Source: Utricularia gibba (lineage: Eukaryota > Streptophyta > Magnoliopsida > Lamiales > Lentibulariaceae). From it: 64,000 bases of DNA. Of this stretch, positions 43,530 to 55,815 are shown piece by piece. Position 1 is the first letter of the stretch. Each line of letters begins with the position of its first letter. A program made the position numbers and the translations under genes. The stretch lies in the NCBI GenBank assembly GCA_002189035.1, contig NEEC01000010.1:1674001-1738000 (forward strand), in the 5' to 3' direction. The notes under the pieces were generated by a model. The model was not told the DNA's origin. It saw only the letters and a list, made by a program, of their open reading frames with translations, and did no database searches.

Positions 43530-45604
43530 ATGGATGTCCGACGGAGGTCTGCCGAAGCTAGGAGCCCTACCATGAAGAAGGATCGGGTGAATGCGGGAGC
43601 TGTGGATCATCCTTCGAAAGCTGCGGACGCTCTCCCGCGACTCCTGTATTTGACTAACGGTGCTTTCTTAATCTTGTTCTTCTCCGTCGCCTACTTTCTG
43701 CTCCATCGCTGGAGGGAGAAAATCAGAAATTCCATTCCTCTTCATGTCATCACCGCGTCTGAGCTCGGGGAGTAATTTGCCTAATCGCGTCGATCATTAA
43801 TCTCATCCGTTTCTTCGGAACCGATTTCGTGCAGTCGATTATATACAAACATGAGGCAGATTCAGAGTCGGACGATGATCAGCAGTGCTTGATTGTAGAA
43901 GATTCCCGCAAGATGCATTGCCCCTTGCCGCCTCTGCCGTCGAAGGCGATTTCTAGTCCGAAAATTGAAATGGATCTACCCCTGGAAGACGCGGAGATTG
44001 TGAATCGCGTTGTTTCTGGTGAAATCCCATCTTATTCGCTTGAATCAAAGCTTGGGGACTGTTTTAGGGCGGCGAAGATACGTCGCGAGGCAGTTCAGAG
44101 ACAGACGGGGAGGTCCTTGGAAGGACTGGCTCTGGAGGGATTCGATTACGACTCCATTTTAGGTCAGTGTTGCGAGATGCCGGTGGGTTATGTCCAGATT
44201 CCGGTGGGGATCGTGGGGCCTCTGTTGTTAAACGGAAACGAATACTCTGTACCGATGGCGACCACGGAAGGTTGCTTGGTGGCGAGCACAAACCGTGGCT
44301 GCAAAGCCATTCACGCATCTGGCGGCGCAACGTCCATTCTCGTTCGAGATGGGATGACCAGAGCTCCGGTAGTGAGGTTTCCATCAGCCAAAAGAGCCTC
44401 CGAATTGAAATTCTTCATGGAAGACCCGCTCAATTTTGACACGCTATCTGTCGTTTTCAACAAGTATGATAATTCCCCTACCTTTCTTGACTCTTCTCAT
44501 TCATCGTTGCCGTAGCGCAATATTGACTGAATTTCCAAGTTCCGTTAGTTATTCTAAAAATTATGTATACATTTTTTTTTTTCAGGTCCAGTAGATTTGC
44601 AAGGCTCCAAAGTGTTCAGTGTGCTATTGCTGGCAAGAACCTTTACATTAGGTTCAGCTGCAGTACTGGTGATGCTATGGGCATGAACATGGTTTCCAAA
44701 GGTGTTCAAAATGTCCTGGACTTTCTTGGAAACGACTTCCCAGATATGGATGTCATCGGAATCTCTGGTGAGTCCCATATGTCTCTCCTTGATCCTTTTT
44801 CTATAGACTTGGGAGTTACCTAATTTGATGTTCTCTGCGGTGTGATCTGCTTAGGATCCCCTTGACTATATACCGGCTTTCCTTTTATGATTGAAGTTTC
44901 GTTTCTTATCTTATCTGTCTTGTTGTAGGAAATTTCTGCTCTGATAAGAAACCCGCGGCTGTAAACTGGATCGAAGGACGTGGAAAGTCAGTGGTTTGCG
45001 AGTGCATAATCACTGGAGATGTTGTGACCAAAGTGCTGAAAACGACCGTACCCGCGCTTGTTGAACTCAATATGCTTAAGAATCTCGCTGGCTCAGCCGT
45101 TGCTGGTTCCCTCGGTGGGTTCAATGCTCATGCTGCAAACATCGTGTCGGCAGTTTTTATCGCTACCGGTCAGGATCCAGCGCAGAACATCGAAAGCTCC
45201 CACTGTATCACCATGATGGAACCTGTCAATGACGGCAGGGATCTCCATATCTCAGTAACGATGCCCTGCATCGAGGTACCTTCATCCATCTTGCCGTATC
45301 TTTCATGAGTTTTAGTTGCCCTGAGAGATCGGTAACACCGTAAGCGCAATTCCCGCAGGTTGGTACCGTCGGCGGCGGAACTCAACTAGCCTCCCAGTCA
45401 GCTTGCCTCAACTTACTCGGCGTGAAAGGCGCCAACAAAGAGTCCCCAGGCTCCAATTCCCAACTCCTGGCAAGAATCATCGCCGGCGCCGTATTGGCCG
45501 GAGAACTCTCCCTCATGTCCGCCATCTCCGCCGGACACCTTGTCAAGAGCCATATGAAATACAACCGTTCGAGTAGAGACGTTACGAAGGCCGTCTCTTC
45601 GTAA
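43530..45604 (+). CDS. HMGR: 3-hydroxy-3-methylglutaryl-CoA reductase, with a one-base frame break between the two membrane segments
   Basis: Four exons: 43530-44463, 44586-44767, 44929-45275, 45359-45604, the standard plant HMGR structure; 569 aa after bridging. Two ER membrane segments lie near the N-terminus ([17 protein letters not shown]; about [16 protein letters not shown]), with the catalytic domain in the cytosol. It carries HMG-CoA-binding [12 protein letters not shown] and TTEGCLVAS (catalytic Glu), NADPH-binding [12 protein letters not shown] and GTVGGGT, catalytic Lys in [10 protein letters not shown], Asp in GQDPAQN, and His in [12 protein letters not shown], whose serine is the SnRK1 target in other plants. 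It makes mevalonate from HMG-CoA, the rate-setting step of cytosolic isoprenoid synthesis. The frame is broken at the G4 run 43767-43770. As written, translation stops at 43775 after 81 codons, directly before the second membrane segment. Confidence 0.94.
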
Positions 45605-48009
45605 CCCCTCACCTCCTCCTCCCCACCGTCTCCGACAAGCAGGATGACGCCTTAAAGCTCTGGAGTTTGTTTCATGGTTTCCGTATCTTGTCGGTCAGGT
45701 GTGTGGTCAGGGGAACGTATGTGCATTAAAATCCTGTAACTTTCCCTTGCCGGAGCACGCCGATGAGTCCGTCGGATCACGCCGCATGTGCCTAGTAAAC
45801 AAACACGTGTTCCATTTATTCATCTTTAATAGGTGCTTATAAAATTGTAATTATATAATTTAAAGTGAATTTTAATTTATGAATTTAAATTTGAAATGAA
45901 CATGTATATTAATATTCATTCACTTATATTTAATAAACATGTATATTAATTTTAAATACAATTTATTATCAAATATTTATGTTAAACTAATTCAAAATTA
46001 TCAACCAAATACATTATTTGTATTCTAAAATTTAATTCAATATATTTTTTATTTTATTCATGATTTTGGGTTCAAATTTTTTTTAAAATAAGATAACCAA
46101 ATTAATTTATTGCTAAAATATTGCAAAAAATAATTAACTCATTATTTTTTAATCCTCATTATTAAACGACTGGAAGTGATTGGGCCGTGGTCCAACATAA
46201 CGGTCGGGTTTAGTTTAATGGCCCATTTTGAAACCCTCAGTCAACAGTCCATAGCCCGTTGAGGAAATAATTTCTTGTGAATTAATTATAATAATCAATT
46301 TTATCGTCCAATGAGAACATCGTTTCATGGTTTTCAAATTTCACCTCAAATGGTGAAATACAATGAATGCCCGCTGTATGTATATATATCACCTCGATTG
46401 GCCTCCGCGTCCAGTCGAGAGAGGTGCTTCACTCTGCGTCTCGGTTTCGATTCAGTCATCGCCGACGTTCTCCTCAATCCGATTTCTGTTTCACCGACGA
46501 CGGACTCTTCATCGGCGACGGATTCATCGGTAAAATCTCTTTCCGTTAATGCTTTCGCTTACTCCCTGCCGTTATCGAGCCTCGATCGCGTCGTGCTGCA
46601 AAATGTGTTCGTTCATATTGATTTTGATGGTTTTTTTTCGGTTCGACAAAATTCCGTTTCATGATTTTACCGTTTCTACATTAACGAATACGTATTAAAA
46701 ACGTAATCGTGTTTTAAATGCGCATAAATCTGTTTATTTATGTTCTAGAGGCCTCTGCCGAGACCCCCTATAGCCTGCACCCCTGCCCTGCCCAATCCAC
46801 TTGATTTCCCCGGTCCCTCTTCTATTTCGTAGCCATTTTATTAACATTTATAAAATAATTACTATAATATTCATCTACTTATTCAGAGAAAAAAAAAATT
46901 GGGGGGTTTTGAACATGCTAAAAACAGAGTAACAATCCAGAAAATCAAGTGCGGTTTGGTTCTTCTGGCAGGAAGTAAGTTGTAAGTGTATCTTGTGAAT
47001 GTTTTAATATGCTGAAGAATGACACACAAGACGAGGGAATCTGTCTCTGTTGTAGGATGGGGACGCCCTACCTCAATAATGCAATGAAATCATCTGTGCA
47101 ATACGGAATTCAACATGCCCAACTGAAATAAGTATTTTATTCTATTTCATTTTTTAAAAGAAAAACCAAATTATTTTATTTAATTTTTTAAAATTTGATT
47201 ATTCGTATTTGAAAATAAAATTAATTATGGAATGAATGTTTGCAAACAAGTAGAGTGGTATGCTCCTCTTTGAGCAGATCCGAATCAGTTTGTGCGTGGA
47301 CCAAGTGGTTTTTGCAGTTTTGTTGCACATCTTGGGTCACCACGTCAAAGACTGGACCGCAGCATTCATGTTCCTAGGCTTCGTCCAGTGAAATATAGCT
47401 TTTTTAGTGTGTTTTGATAGGTTTTATTAGTTGGATAATAATATTAAAATATGGGCACGTGGTAAATAATATCATGTCTAAAGAATCGATGATAGGGGTA
47501 GGTTTTTTTTTTAAAAAAATGAAATTAAATGTCCATTACTATTGTTTCATAAGAAGGGCTTGCTTGAGACCCGGTGGATGAAGTACTTTCGTACATTGTG
47601 CTTGAATGTGCAGCGGGCCTCGGGGGCGTTTGATTTGTCATTTTCGCAACGTGGGCGTTTGAGGAAGCGAATGGGGGGCGGTTACACTGAATCTGACTGA
47701 GTCTGTTTTTAAACGCATCGGCGTAATTATTATGAGCTTAATCACGTGGTGTACGGAATTCACTGGTCGTCACTCAATCACGTGTTTTATTTGGTCAATG
47801 AAGGATTTGGTGTCGGCAATTGGATGAAGTAGAGCTCATGTATGGCAACCGCGTGTCTTAATGATTAATTGAGATTTGTTTGTTTTTCTGGGTTGAAGTT
47901 GATGTTATCTGGATCACTGATTTCTCGCTTTTTGTTCTGATTCTTTGGGCTAGGAATGAGGTATTTCTGCTGTTCACTGCATTCTGATTTCTGAAGGGAA
48001 CGATTGATT
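45605..48009. other. spacer with a possible distant leader exon for the downstream gene
   Basis: Mostly AT-rich. At about 46377-46389 a TATA-like TGTATATATATAT is followed by 140 bases of GC-richer, UTR-like sequence ending in ATCG|GTAAAA (46529/46530). An acceptor GGGCTAG at 47953 lies 56 bases above the ATG of the next gene. A 5' UTR intron of about 1.4 kb is therefore possible but unproven. Confidence 0.35.
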
Positions 48010-51000
48010 ATGGCACAGGGGGAGGTTTCTACTCAAATCTTGAAGAAGGAAGTGTGTGGGGCGGGTGTGGGTTCCTTCAAGGATTATTTGCAGCTTCACT
48101 GTAGTGTTGCCCACGTTGAATCCGTCAATGGGGAGGACGATGATGTTGTCGGTGATGATAACGATGGGTCTGCAGTCAAGGGCGATTCTGCGAATCGGGA
48201 GTTATTGTGTCAGAAAGCTGGCGCATCATTTACCCATGAACAACTCGTACTAGAAATGATGAATGGGGAATCTTGTGATACTAGCGATGGTGATGCGGCG
48301 CCTGTATCTCCAACATTGGGTTTACAGGGGTGTGGTGATGATGGAGATACGGTGCAAGTCGTCGTGGGCGAACCTTTACAGGGGAATGCTGCTAACGGTA
48401 TAAGACTGGCACAATCTGGGAGTCAGTCCGAATCTGTTAATGAAAGCGGAAGTAGGAGGGTTGAGGATCCTGAAATTGAATCATCGAAAACTGAAGAACT
48501 CAGAAAACTGGAATTTCCAGAATCCACCAGAGAATTAAAGGCTGGGGATGGGAGTTTTTACGATGAAATAAATACTGTGGTTCGAGTGTCAGAGCATTCA
48601 ATTTACGAAGAAAGGGTCGAGATAAGGAATCCTGATCCTGATGAGCCTGATGGTTCTGCATTGAATCAGGAACCAATTGCTGAAGATATAGAATTGGCTT
48701 ATAAAGTATCGGGAATTCCAGAACCTGATACTCCTGCATCATCAGCTTTCTTGGGTATGGGTTCTGATTTTTGTCCAATTAATGAAGATGAATCATCATT
48801 GGAGAGGGATATATCCTCTAGTCCTCGTTCACCAAAATTTGATGATATCGCAGTTGCCAAAAGTAATGAAAAAGAAGTGGGCTCTATTTTCCGCGGTAAT
48901 GAGGATGTTGCCCAAAGTTATGAAGAACCCGTAGAATTTGAAGAAAAGGAGCAGGAGGGTACTGTATTTCATGGTGATGGTGATACTTCCAATTGTCATG
49001 AAGAACCCCTTGAAGCTGAAGAAAAAGAAGAGGAAGTTTCTGTTTCTCTTGGTAATGGAGATGTTGCTCAAGTGACAAGAGCAATTGAAGAAAAAGAAGA
49101 GGATGTTTCTGTTTTTCTGGGAAACGGAGATGGCGTCTCTTGTGAGGCCGTGGAGTCTAAAATAGAGACAGACTTTCCTGCTCTATGCCCACGCATTCCA
49201 GAATTTACATCGACTTATCATGCACCTCAAACTGCATTTCCTGGCTCTTACTTGAAAGCTTTTCTAAAAGCTTCAAAACCAAGAGTTTCTATTACTAATC
49301 ATTTCATGGCAAGCTCAGGTTCAGTCTTGCACCATGAGAGGAATGTGAATTTTCCTGCTTCTGATCCTCTGCCTTCATACAATGCCACGGAAAACTATCA
49401 AGCTGATGATGAGCACTCCCAACAGAGATCTGCAAGTGTTTCTCCTGCTACTACTAATCCAAAAGTGGAACCCAGAATTCCTATTCAGGATATTACTTCT
49501 TGCAACAGCGAGAGGGCTATTGAGGTGGATATGCAGGTGTTGCATGTCTTACCGTGTAATAAAAAAGGCAATGATGACTTGAAGACGGATGATGCTGTGG
49601 GAAGATATCAATTTGATAGTTCTGATGGAAATTGTAACTCGACGGTTCTCTTCCAGGTGAATGAGGAAACTCAAATTGATCATGCTGACAGCGTATCTGG
49701 GGATTCTAACAAGGCTCTATACATTGAAGCAGTGACGGAGACCAACACAAAGCCATTCAACTTTCTAGTTAGAATTCCTCAATACGATGGTGAAAATCTT
49801 CGTGAACAGATAAGGCTAAAGCAAGCCCTCGATGACACTGGAGGGGTTGAGGAGCACTTAAAGGTCTAAAGTTCTCTTTTGATAATTTAATATGTTCTTT
49901 TGGTATGCTTACTTTTAGTTAATCCAAAATGAGGGATTTGGTTTTATGTTTAATAAGCAGATAGCCATTTGTTTACTCTGTGCTAATAGGTTTTAAGGAA
50001 AGAATTGGATGTTCTCAAAGAGAATCTGTTGAAAACAGAAGAGAATGCTGTTGAAGCAGGAAAGAAGCATGAAAATGAGAGTAGAGAGGTTCAGGAATTA
50101 CAGTCTCGGTTTAGACAGGCCGAGAGAGTTCGCCAAGCAGCATATCTCCATTGGCAGTGTTTGAAGAAGGATCTTTCCAACAAGGTACTGCACCTCTTGC
50201 AAGAAGCTTTGCCTATTACAGATGGGAATTTTTTGGCTGTATCAGGAAAGATTAACAGGTCTCATCATACTGTATCAAATGAACTGACTTGCAGAACAAA
50301 CTCTTCTTCAAGTACAAGGACGATTTAACAGAGACCGATAGTCGTTCTTTCTCTGGGAATATTAAGGCTGTTCACGAATTGTGCTCAGACCAGGTATTTT
50401 TGCATTGGTACTGTGGGAAATTTGATGAATAATCAATTCAAATTCATGCAATTTTGGGCAGGTGGAAACTTTCATGGATATATGGAACAAGAGTGGAGAA
50501 TTTCGTAAAGAGTATGGCAGGTTAAATGCAAGAAGTTCAATCAGAAGATTTGGAACATTAGACTGCCGTACCCTTGATCCTGATAAGAAGAAGAAGCCAA
50601 CGATCATAAACAGTGTTGCTGATGATGAAATGGATTCAATCCCCTCCAGACCTCCAGTCAGCCGTGATCTAAGATCAAAGAACCCGGTTTTGGATTCCTT
50701 TCAGGAAACGAATCTTGCGAAGGAGAAATCAACAAAGGAAGAGCCCAAACAACAGTACTCAAATGTGGTGGCAAAAGCCAAGAGCAGGGACGAGGTGGTG
50801 CCCAAGATATCCAGGGAAGAAGCTGAAGCTGAACTGAAAGCTCCACGGCGATGGGAGGAAAATGCGAAGGCTAACGAAGCGCGTGAAAGGAAGAAGAAAC
50901 AGTTAGAGAAGCTGCAAGCGAGAGCAGACTTGAGATCACAGAAGGAAGCTGAAGAAAAAGAAAAGGTGAAACCGTCTTTCCTCTGTTTTCCACATACCGA

Positions 51001-51354
51001 ATAAATACACACAGGCTGTGGCTTCTGGATGCAGGAGAGGGAAAAAAGACAGAGGAAGAAGGAAAGAAGAAGAGAAAGAACAAATGCAGCCGCTGCCGAC
51101 GACAACATCCCTGAAGCCACTCCAAGCTCTGCAACAAGCGGTGAGTTACCAATGGACAAAGCCCCCTCCACTACACCTCCCAAAAAGCGGGTGCTCCACA
51201 AGACAAAACCTCTTCCCCGCCGCTACGAAACAGGAGCAGGCGAAATCGACAGCTATGGATATGGCTCTCTGTCATAAGCCTGTCCACCTTCATCCTCTTC
51301 TGGTTGGGATCTTCATCATCCAGTCCCCTGAACCAGCACCACTTCAGCAGGTGA
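48010..51354 (+). CDS. proton-pump-interactor-like coiled-coil protein (At1g20970-like), with a one-base frame break near the C-terminus
   Basis: Five exons: 48010-49863, 49990-50184, 50295-50393, 50462-50965, 51035-51354; nearly 1000 aa after bridging. The first 600 residues are acidic, low-complexity and probably disordered, with repeated EEKEEEVSV-type units. The PPI signature follows: FLVRIPQYDGENLREQI, LRKELDVLKENLLKTEE, a coiled coil, then SGEFRKEYGRLN. A Lys/Arg/Glu-rich helix (REKRQRKKERRRER) and a C-terminal membrane anchor end the protein. The canonical PPI coiled coil between LREQI and LRKEL is shortened. PPI1 binds the autoinhibitory tail of the plasma-membrane H+-ATPase; a like role here is inference. 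At C4 51215-51218 the written frame runs on to SYGYGSLS and stops at 51277. One frame over, PPPLRNRSRRNRQLWIW leads into a hydrophobic anchor, as expected for this family. Confidence 0.85.
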
Positions 51355-52297
51355 CGTAATGGGCTTCGCTGGGAATTTGACACAGGCCCAATTATTGCTT
51401 CTTCTTTATTCGGCCTGCAGGATGACATTATTTTTTTCTTTATTTAAAACACAATATTCTGTAATTATCACGAAATATTACGTCATAAATTACCAGATGC
51501 GGGATTCGAGACCCACCCGATGCACGCCACGTGGCCGCTTCGAAATTTATGTGGCACACTTGTATTTACTTTTTCAGTTTGACCTCATGCCAGTAGACAC
51601 CCCCATTAGGTCAATTCGATTTTAATTATATAGAAAAACAATTACAACTTTCCAAATCGGTATCCAACTCATCCAAACCCACTTAATACATTCACATACA
51701 TTCAAAATCAATGCTTTAAAAATCGTAATTGAATCATTTTGAATCACGAACCTCTTATACTATAAATTGTGTTAAAATCAACAAAACTACGATTCAATAT
51801 GATTAAACCGTTTTGAAAATGTGTATATAAATCTTTAAAAATTGATATTCTTACATTCAATTTTCATGATTTTACGTTTTTTCATACAAAAAACTTTATA
51901 TAAGATTAAATCGATATTTTTTATTTAAATACATTCTATTCCTTATCTATAATCAATGTAATATGACGCATCTTTTAATCAAAGATCCGGACTTGGAATC
52001 GAATCGGGGATGGGGTGGATGCGGGTGGTATATGCTCCGGGATAGAATCCGGATGCTTTTTCATCTTTGGTCGTGGGTGTGGAAAATATATTCCCCATTC
52101 ACTAAAATCATGCTTCGCAAATTTCTGGAAATGATTGTGTTTTTTTGCAAATAAAAAATGTATTTATATTAAAATAATGTCTCGGAAAACGCAATACGGC
52201 GAGTGGCCGTAGGAAATAGGGAAAAGGTAATGTTAATTGTATTTTCTTTTTTTTTAAATAAAAAAGAAATTTAGGATTATGAAAATTGTGACCGCCT

Positions 52298-52305
52298 TAT
52301 AAAAA
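52298..52305 (+). promoter_or_regulatory. TATA box of the PLATZ gene
   Basis: TATAAAAA, 450 bases above the PLATZ ATG. The long leader probably contains an intron, because several GT/AG candidates lie between. Confidence 0.45.
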
Positions 52306-52747
52306 TTCAACCCCCGTCACTGTCTTTCGCTCGTAGTCTCTCGTCACCGTTTCACGGCCGCTGTCTTTCTCTCTTCTTCTTTACCTTCGCTGCGCGTTCG
52401 TCGATCAGTATAAACCTTTTTGAGCACGGAAGAGGTTATCTTGGCAGCCCAGGTCGTGTTTGTGTTTCTCTGGAATCCAATTTCGTTCCTTCTTCCGTCT
52501 TTTTGTGCTGATGTTTCTGTGATTTTTATCGTCGTGCAGATTAAGGGGTGTGGTTGGTTTTGTCTGTTCTGGTTCCTGGGCTGGAGAGCGTCATGGTATT
52601 TCGCTATTTTCTTCTACATTTCGACACTTTTTGTTCATGGAAGATCGATTGGAGTGGATGGCACGCTGAAAGGGGATTTTGGTTTCTGTGCTGGTGATTT
52701 TTTGTTGATTTATTCGTTGGGATTGATAGGTGAGTTCGACTCCGCTA

Positions 52748-53596
52748 ATGGGTAAAGAGAAAATGGGGCCGCCATGGCTGAAACCAATGCTGAAAGCAGA
52801 TTACTTCGTCCCCTGCTCTGTTCACATGGAATTCAGCAAGAATGAGTGCAATTTGTTCTGTCTGGATTGCATGGGAGACGCTTTCTGCTCCTACTGCCTC
52901 ATCCATCATAGAGACCATCGTGTTCTCCAGGTTTATCCCCCTTTCAATTGTTCAATCCGAGTGTTCTTAATCTGATCATCCTGAGGCTAAATTGCAGATT
53001 AGGCGATCCTCTTATCATGATGTGGTGAGAGTGAATGAGATTCAGAGACACATCGATATCTCTTGCATCCAAACTTATGTTATCAATAGCGCAAAGATTG
53101 TTTTCCTCAATGAACGGCCGCAGCCGAGGCCCGGAAAAGGGATCACCTACACTTGCCAAGTATGCGCTCGTGGGCTCCCTGATTGTTTCAGATTCTGTTC
53201 AATTGGTTGCAAGGTTAGCCAAGGCTCTATTTTTGATCCATTTGTGTTGCAAAAGTGAACTGGAATTTGAGTCCTATCTGCTTCGATTTGCAGTTGAATG
53301 CGATGACAAAAGGAGACGCTACAGAGCTGACGTTTTCATTGAAGGGGAAAAACGGCAAGGAAATGGAGGACGAGTATGACTCCGATGAACCCTCAACACC
53401 CAGAAAGTTCCCAAGGTCCGCTGTCTTCAGTCGCTTTCTGGATGACAGGGGTAAATGCTTGTTGCCCGGGAACGGTGGCGGCTCGAGTAGCTCTGGCGAT
53501 GAGGGCGGAAGGAGCCTATCTCCATCAACCCCTCCCCCCCTGAGTCACCGGAACTCCAGCCGGAGGAAGGGGATTCCTCACCGGGCACCCTTCTGA
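52748..53596 (+). CDS. PLATZ transcription factor
   Basis: Three exons: 52748-52930, 52998-53213, 53294-53596; 233 aa. The PLATZ zinc-binding region includes [51 protein letters not shown], then [10 protein letters not shown] and RFCSIGCK. The tail is Ser/Pro-rich with the conserved ending [16 protein letters not shown] proteins are plant-specific, bind A/T-rich DNA and usually repress, and some interact with RNA polymerase III. The start codon was chosen at [11 protein letters not shown]; six codons above it open with GTG. The C-rich run in exon 3 is intact here. It lies between the PPI-like and PADRE genes, the same neighbours as in Arabidopsis. Confidence 0.94.
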
Positions 53597-54523
53597 AACA
53601 CAAGATTCGCCGGCGTATAGCAAAAAACAGGGTACAAAAACACACTATACTTGCATAATACATGGGGCTGTGTACGCATCGCTGGGTAATGTATGTTTAT
53701 TTGTATATGTTGCCACCTGCAAAATACATATTTCTGCTCAAAATCCCTTCTCTTTTTCACTCCCCAAATCAATAGCCATAAACGACAACACCCATTTCAT
53801 CATATTCTTTTTCTCAGTATGTTAAAACCCGAACCAACAACACACGGTCTAGTCTGCATTGCCGGACTGCCTGAAACCCCCGGTCCGAACGGCGCCGTTT
53901 CACCCCCCTCCCCTGAACCACAGCAACCTCAAATAGGAGACGATGGGCTTCCGTGTCCAAGTGTCCCGGTGCTTATCCGTAAAACAGTAATTACAGACGG
54001 TATCTCGTCCAAGTACGCTGTGGGAACTGTGGAAGATTGGGTTCGCCATGCTTGAGGGACACGCAACCCCCGGGCCCACTCCCCAAACCCTACTTCGTTT
54101 TTGTCCTATTGATGAAGATAACTCGATAGATCGTCTTCCTCAGACAGCTCGACTCCCAGGAACTACCGCACGCACGCAGGCATTGGTTTCTTCCTTCATC
54201 ATTTATTTATTTATTGAGTGCAGTTACTAACGGCCGTGTGCTTCTGAATCTGAATGGGCCGTCGCTTTCCATCCAGAAAGATTCACAAAATTAATTATTT
54301 CTTTTTGGATAATTCCGACGCCAATTTCCCCTTCCACTGTTTTATATTAATTGGAAATGTGTGGTGGGAAAATAATTAATTATTGGAGAGCCGTGAGGAA
54401 TCCGCAAGGGCATCCATCACTCGTCCTATCCGCCCGATCTTATCCCCTTTCTGCTTCAAGGCTTACTGGGCTCGGCCCAGCCCATACCAAGATGATGTGT
54501 AAAGTATCAGATTATATCTAGGA

Positions 54524-54800
54524 GTTAGTTTGATAGTAAAAATATTAGTATTTTTAACTATAGTTTAATTAAGTATATATATATTTATTTAATTGTAAGA
54601 TATATAAAAAATTATATGTTTGATGTCCAAAAATAAAGGCATGAGGTCTAGATATAATTTATATCACTAACATATTCAAAAAATAAGTATGTAATTGATG
54701 TAAACATGTAAGATTGATGCATATATGCTAGTTAATCAAAATAGATATTAATGTAAATAATAATTTGTATTTTCCAGATATATTAAAATATAATTAAATT
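54524..54800 (+). repeat. dispersed AT-rich repeat, family 2, copy 3
   Basis: Shares TTTGATAGTAAAAATATTAG, TTCAAAAAATAAGTATGTAA and GCATATATGCTAGTTAATCA with the other family 2 segments. Approximate ends. Confidence 0.4.
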
Positions 54801-55104
54801 CATTATGTGAAAATATTTAATTTAAATACTTGGAAACATATTTGTTAAGAGTGTTTTATTAAATAATTTGAAATTAACTTTGTTATACTTATGTTATATT
54901 GGACCAAACTTTTTATTTATCAGCATTTATGAATTAAATATTCGTGAAAATGAAGCATATAATTAATGCTTATTATCAATTATTACAAATTATCTATTCT
55001 AAACATATCTATCAAACACAAAGTCATTTTAAATATAATATATCTTATCTAAATACAATTAATCTAAACACATCAATTAAATGTATTTAATTTATTTTTT
55101 AAAT

Positions 55105-55340
55105 AATAGAGTCTGTTCTATAATTTAAAACTGTGTTTCAGATTATATAAAATATAATCAATTTTTAAATTATATAAATAGAATCAATTTGAAATTATAA
55201 AATTATTTTATATTATAATATAAATTATATTACAAAATTTAATAAAATAAATAAATATTATACAATTTAATAAAATAAAATAATTTTATAATTTAATATT
55301 ATAATATGAAAAATATTTTTAAAATAAATAAATAATAATC
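55105..55340 (+). repeat. dispersed AT-rich repeat, family 3, copy 3
   Basis: Runs in parallel with 30750-30960: CTATAATTTAAAACTG, CAGATTATATAAAATATAAT, AAATTTAATAAAATAAA and TTTAATATTATAATATG occur in the same order. Confidence 0.5.
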
Positions 55341-55815
55341 ATCATTACAATTTTTTTATGTAATCATCAATTTAATCAATGAAATATAGATTAAAAAAAT
55401 CAATAATTCATGAAACTAATAAAATCGGTCATTTTTTCAAAAAATCAATAATTTATGAAATTCAAAAAAATATTATAGAATCTGAATTTTTACTTTAAAA
55501 AGAAAATTATTAAATATTGAAATATTTAAAAATTAATAAAATCGGTCATTTTTTCAATTGACGGTTTCTCCCGTGTGAAAGGAAGACGGTTTCTTGGAAA
55601 GGGGGAAAGGGTAAGGATGTGATGTCAGAGCTGACTCATCCACCGACCCCAAAATAAAAATTAAAATCAAATTCAAACATTGACTGGCGCACAAGTCTTG
55701 GGTTCCTTACCTTGGACGTGTTTCTAGAGAAGGGGATGGTTTGTTCACATGTATTTATATTATAGGGCTTAAGTCATCATTTAACTCCATAATCATCTGC
55801 TTTAGGGAAAATCGG

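Larger units (their letters stand above)
53597..55815. other. spacer between PLATZ and PADRE genes
   Basis: A GC-richer stretch at 53820-54230 has no recognisable product. From 54500 it is AT-rich, with family 2 (about 54524-54800) and family 3 (about 55105-55340) repeats. No gene supported. Confidence 0.5.

Noticed and set aside
45750-45795. Hammerhead-ribozyme-like GATGAGTCCGTCGG downstream of HMGR
   Set aside because: The core needs CUGAUGA and a GAAA; here the U is C and no GAAA pairs with it.
46311-46664. 117-codon frame
   Set aside because: Better explained as promoter plus 5' leader; no domain.
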